25,950 nucleotides of DNA from Flammeovirgaceae bacterium UBA5008 (GTDB lineage: Bacteria > Bacteroidota > Bacteroidia > Cytophagales > Cyclobacteriaceae), in assembly GCA_002398365.1 (NCBI GenBank), contig DGYK01000031.1, positions 167,348 through 193,297 of the forward strand, in the 5' to 3' direction. The notes under the pieces were generated by a model. It was not told the origin of the DNA. It made no database searches and saw only the letters and a program-made list of their open reading frames with translations. Position numbers and translations under genes: made by a program. Below are positions 24,714 to 25,950 of the stretch, piece after piece; within the stretch, counting starts at the first letter, position 1; each line of letters begins with the position of its first letter.

Positions 24714-24810
24714 AAAATTGAGTTTTTCCCTAGGAAAACAGCCCACTCATCATAAAATTCAACTGTAAAATGCAATTCGTTGCCCTGATGTTGGGATAAC
24801 TCAATTTTTT
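24714..24810 (+). ncRNA. Structured RNA or leader candidate upstream of the SWIB gene
   Basis: AAAATTGAGTT (24714-24724) and AACTCAATTTT (24798-24808) form a perfect 11-bp long-range stem, extended after a small internal loop by TCCC/GGGA. Inside it are CATCA (24748-24752)/TGATG (24786-24790) and a small hairpin GCAA-TTCG-TTGC (24772-24783) with a UUCG tetraloop. The outer 3' arm runs into six T residues. It could be a cis-regulatory leader of the SWIB gene (ATG at 24847) or a small independent RNA. No convincing promoter was found upstream; direction is assumed from the downstream gene and the T-run. Confidence 0.4.
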
Positions 24811-24846
24811 CAACTTAATTCGCAACCATTAAAACCAATTTCAGCT

Positions 24847-25188
24847 ATGGCAAAAAAAGCAGCAAAGAAAAAAGCAGCTCCTAAAAAGGCCGCTAAGAAA
24901 GCCGCCCCTAAGAAGGCCGCTAAGAAAAAATCAGCTCGCAAACCCAATGCAGCATTCATGGCCGCATTGACTCCTAGTGCAGCATTAGGTGCAGTGGTAG
25001 GCAGCAAACCTCTTCCTAGAACTCAAATCATCAAGAAGATTTGGGAGTACATCAAGAAGAACAAACTACAAGACAGCAAAAACAAGAGAATGATCAATGC
25101 TGATGAAAAGTTGAAAGTGCTTTTCGATGGCAAGAAGCAAATCTCTATGTTTGAGTTGGCTAAAGTGGTAAACAAACACGTGAAGTAA
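24847..25188 (+). CDS. SWIB-domain protein with histone-H1-like Lys/Ala tail
   Basis: 113 aa, very basic. Residues 1-34 are almost only Lys, Ala and Pro, including two copies of AAPKKAAKK, like the C-terminal tail of histone H1 and bacterial Hc1-like proteins, and should bind DNA without sequence preference. Residues about 52-112 form a SWIB/MDM2 domain (LPRTQIIKKIWEYIKKNKLQD, then MFELAKVVNKHVK), a fold found in eukaryotic chromatin remodelling factors and in chlamydial and some Bacteroidota proteins. A nucleoid-associated role is inferred. Single gene with a strong terminator and a structured upstream region, which suggests high and controlled expression. Confidence 0.92.
   Translation: MAKKAAKKKAAPKKAAKKAAPKKAAKKKSARKPNAAFMAALTPSAALGAVVGSKPLPRTQIIKKIWEYIKKNKLQDSKNKRMINADEKLKVLFDGKKQISMFELAKVVNKHVK
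24874..24927 (+). repeat. Two tandem 27-nt repeats coding AAPKKAAKK
   Basis: Residues 10-18 and 19-27 of the SWIB protein are identical nonapeptides; the DNA copies differ only at wobble-like positions. Such Lys/Ala repeats are prone to copy-number change. Confidence 0.8.
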
Positions 25189-25207
25189 TTCACCACCCAA
25201 AACATCG

Positions 25208-25248
25208 GAGCGCAGATCAAATTCGTTTGATTTGCGCTCTTGTTTTTT
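25208..25248 (+). terminator. Rho-independent terminator of the SWIB gene
   Basis: GAGCGCAGATCAAA (25208-25221) pairs with TTTGATTTGCGCTC (25226-25239) through 14 positions with one G-T pair. The loop is TTCG, a stabilising tetraloop, and the tail is TTGTTTTTT. Confidence 0.93.
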
Positions 25249-25278
25249 AGACTCATTCCAAATTAAACAGCCGGAATT

Positions 25279-25950
25279 CTATTGATCGGAAAGCAAAATC
25301 CTCACCACCTTGCTTTCAAAAACGCCCCCAATCAATAATTGATTTTTGTAGTGAATGCCGATACTGGAGGCAGAAATCACGTCTCCTTCATTGAGAAAAA
25401 CTTCACTCACCTGATATCCGTCATTTGCTTCCGGTGTCAATTTAAAAATCTGAGAGTGTGATTGCTTCGTAGAGTCGGTAGCGTGACCTACAAACTTCAA
25501 CATCTTCGGGTGGGAGGCAATCCACAGATTGTCGTTTTCATCGACAGAAATATTATCCAGTCCCGATTTCAAATTCAATTTATCCAATAGCTTCAAAGCA
25601 CCGGTTTGCCCATCGCGGCTAAATGTCAGTAGCTCTCTGCCGGTGGTGTGAGTGAGATATAATTTGGATCCATCATTGGAAATGTTTACGCCATTGCCAT
25701 AAGTAAGACCTTCGTAGGCTTTCGAGAAACTGGTTCCATCGAAATACAACAGGTAAGAGAGCGGCACACGCAGGTAATCTTCTACTTTGCGCATAGCGCC
25801 TTTTTGAGTGCCATGGTCATTGGTCACATAAAACTGGGTAGGAGAGACGCCTACGACATCGTTGGGGCAACACATCGATTCATCAGCGTATGATTTCAGG
25901 TGAAAGAGCGTGTCATTCTTATATTGAAATAACTCCACAAAATTTCCCTG
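25279..25950 (-). CDS. Paraoxonase/arylesterase-family lactonase (N-terminus beyond window)
   Basis: Six-bladed beta-propeller hydrolase of the PON family, acting on lactones or aryl esters with a bound calcium ion. The frame is open through the right edge (the residues before the GTG at 25938 are still in frame and fit the family), so the N-terminal third is missing. Family landmarks in order: CPNDVVGVSPTQFYVTNDHG (calcium-ligand Asn and the conserved His after it), GNGVNISNDGSKLYLTHT (Asn ligand), LDNISVDENDNLWIASHP (Asp-Asn ligand pair), and the closing IHYKNQLLIGGVFESKVV. Spacing and order match mammalian paraoxonases closely. Localisation cannot be judged without the N-terminus. It is convergent with the SWIB gene. 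Confidence 0.9.
   Translation of the reverse strand, partial: QGNFVELFQYKNDTLFHLKSYADESMCCPNDVVGVSPTQFYVTNDHGTQKGAMRKVEDYLRVPLSYLLYFDGTSFSKAYEGLTYGNGVNISNDGSKLYLTHTTGRELLTFSRDGQTGALKLLDKLNLKSGLDNISVDENDNLWIASHPKMLKFVGHATDSTKQSHSQIFKLTPEANDGYQVSEVFLNEGDVISASSIGIHYKNQLLIGGVFESKVVRILLSDQ

Noticed and set aside
24874..24927. Satellite or CRISPR-like repeat
   Set aside because: Only two copies, in frame within a coding sequence, and explained by the Lys/Ala tail.

Overview
The window looks like an ordinary chromosomal stretch of a Bacteroidota bacterium, most likely of the Cytophagia/Cytophagales type. Several things point there. The primary sigma factor is short (286 aa) and lacks region 1.1. 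Promoters match the Bacteroidota form TTG-N19/20-TAnnTTTG rather than TTGACA/TATAAT, and genes mostly lack Shine-Dalgarno sequences. The gene families are also typical: a TPR histidine kinase with a NarL-type regulator, a secreted TPR-CHAT protein, an AsmA-like protein and a Lys/Ala-tailed SWIB protein. I see no insertion sequence, prophage, integrase or CRISPR array.

Layout. 1-1458 (-): S41 carboxyl-terminal processing protease, cut by the left edge. 1459-1784: spacer with an unusually GC-rich, inverted-repeat-bearing block. 1785-3419 (+): tight operon of a hemerythrin/RIC-like protein, a DUF3995-like membrane protein and a PaaI-like thioesterase. 3420-6135 (-): NarL-family response regulator and its TPR sensor kinase, with two similar NarL-style palindromes, one before the kinase gene and one at its end. 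6246-11950 (+), divergent from the kinase: three exported proteins (unknown 535 aa; laminin-G/concanavalin-like fold; TPR-CHAT caspase-like protein with an intact His/Cys dyad). 12039-14513 (-): AsmA-like protein. 14764-14838 (-): tRNA-Val(UAC) with a clear promoter and terminator. 14969-16671: divergent DJ-1/PfpI protein and aldo/keto reductase. 16675-18872: DUF1905/YdeI-like protein, membrane-anchored metallo-beta-lactamase-fold hydrolase and a MarR regulator whose promoter lies inside an inverted repeat. 18927-21185: PIF1/RecD-like helicase with a C-terminal helix-turn-helix. 21408-22855: rpoD followed by two small genes. 22866-24608 (-): ankyrin protein and a 380-aa protein that reads as a tandem, degenerate beta-carbonic-anhydrase fold. 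24714-24810: a strongly structured RNA candidate. 24847-25188 (+): histone-H1-like tail joined to a SWIB domain. 25279-25950 (-): paraoxonase-family lactonase/arylesterase, cut by the right edge.

How parts may work together. The sensor kinase/regulator pair and the divergent exported CHAT operon share a 110-bp control region and may form one envelope-signalling unit; this is inference from arrangement and the palindromes. The MarR gene appears autoregulated. The sigma factor encoded here presumably reads the TAnnTTTG promoters seen across the window, including one upstream of its own gene. The most unusual items are the tandem carbonic-anhydrase-like protein, the paired NarL-type palindromes, the structured element before the SWIB gene, and a hemerythrin protein whose ScdA_N-like domain has lost its cysteine pair.
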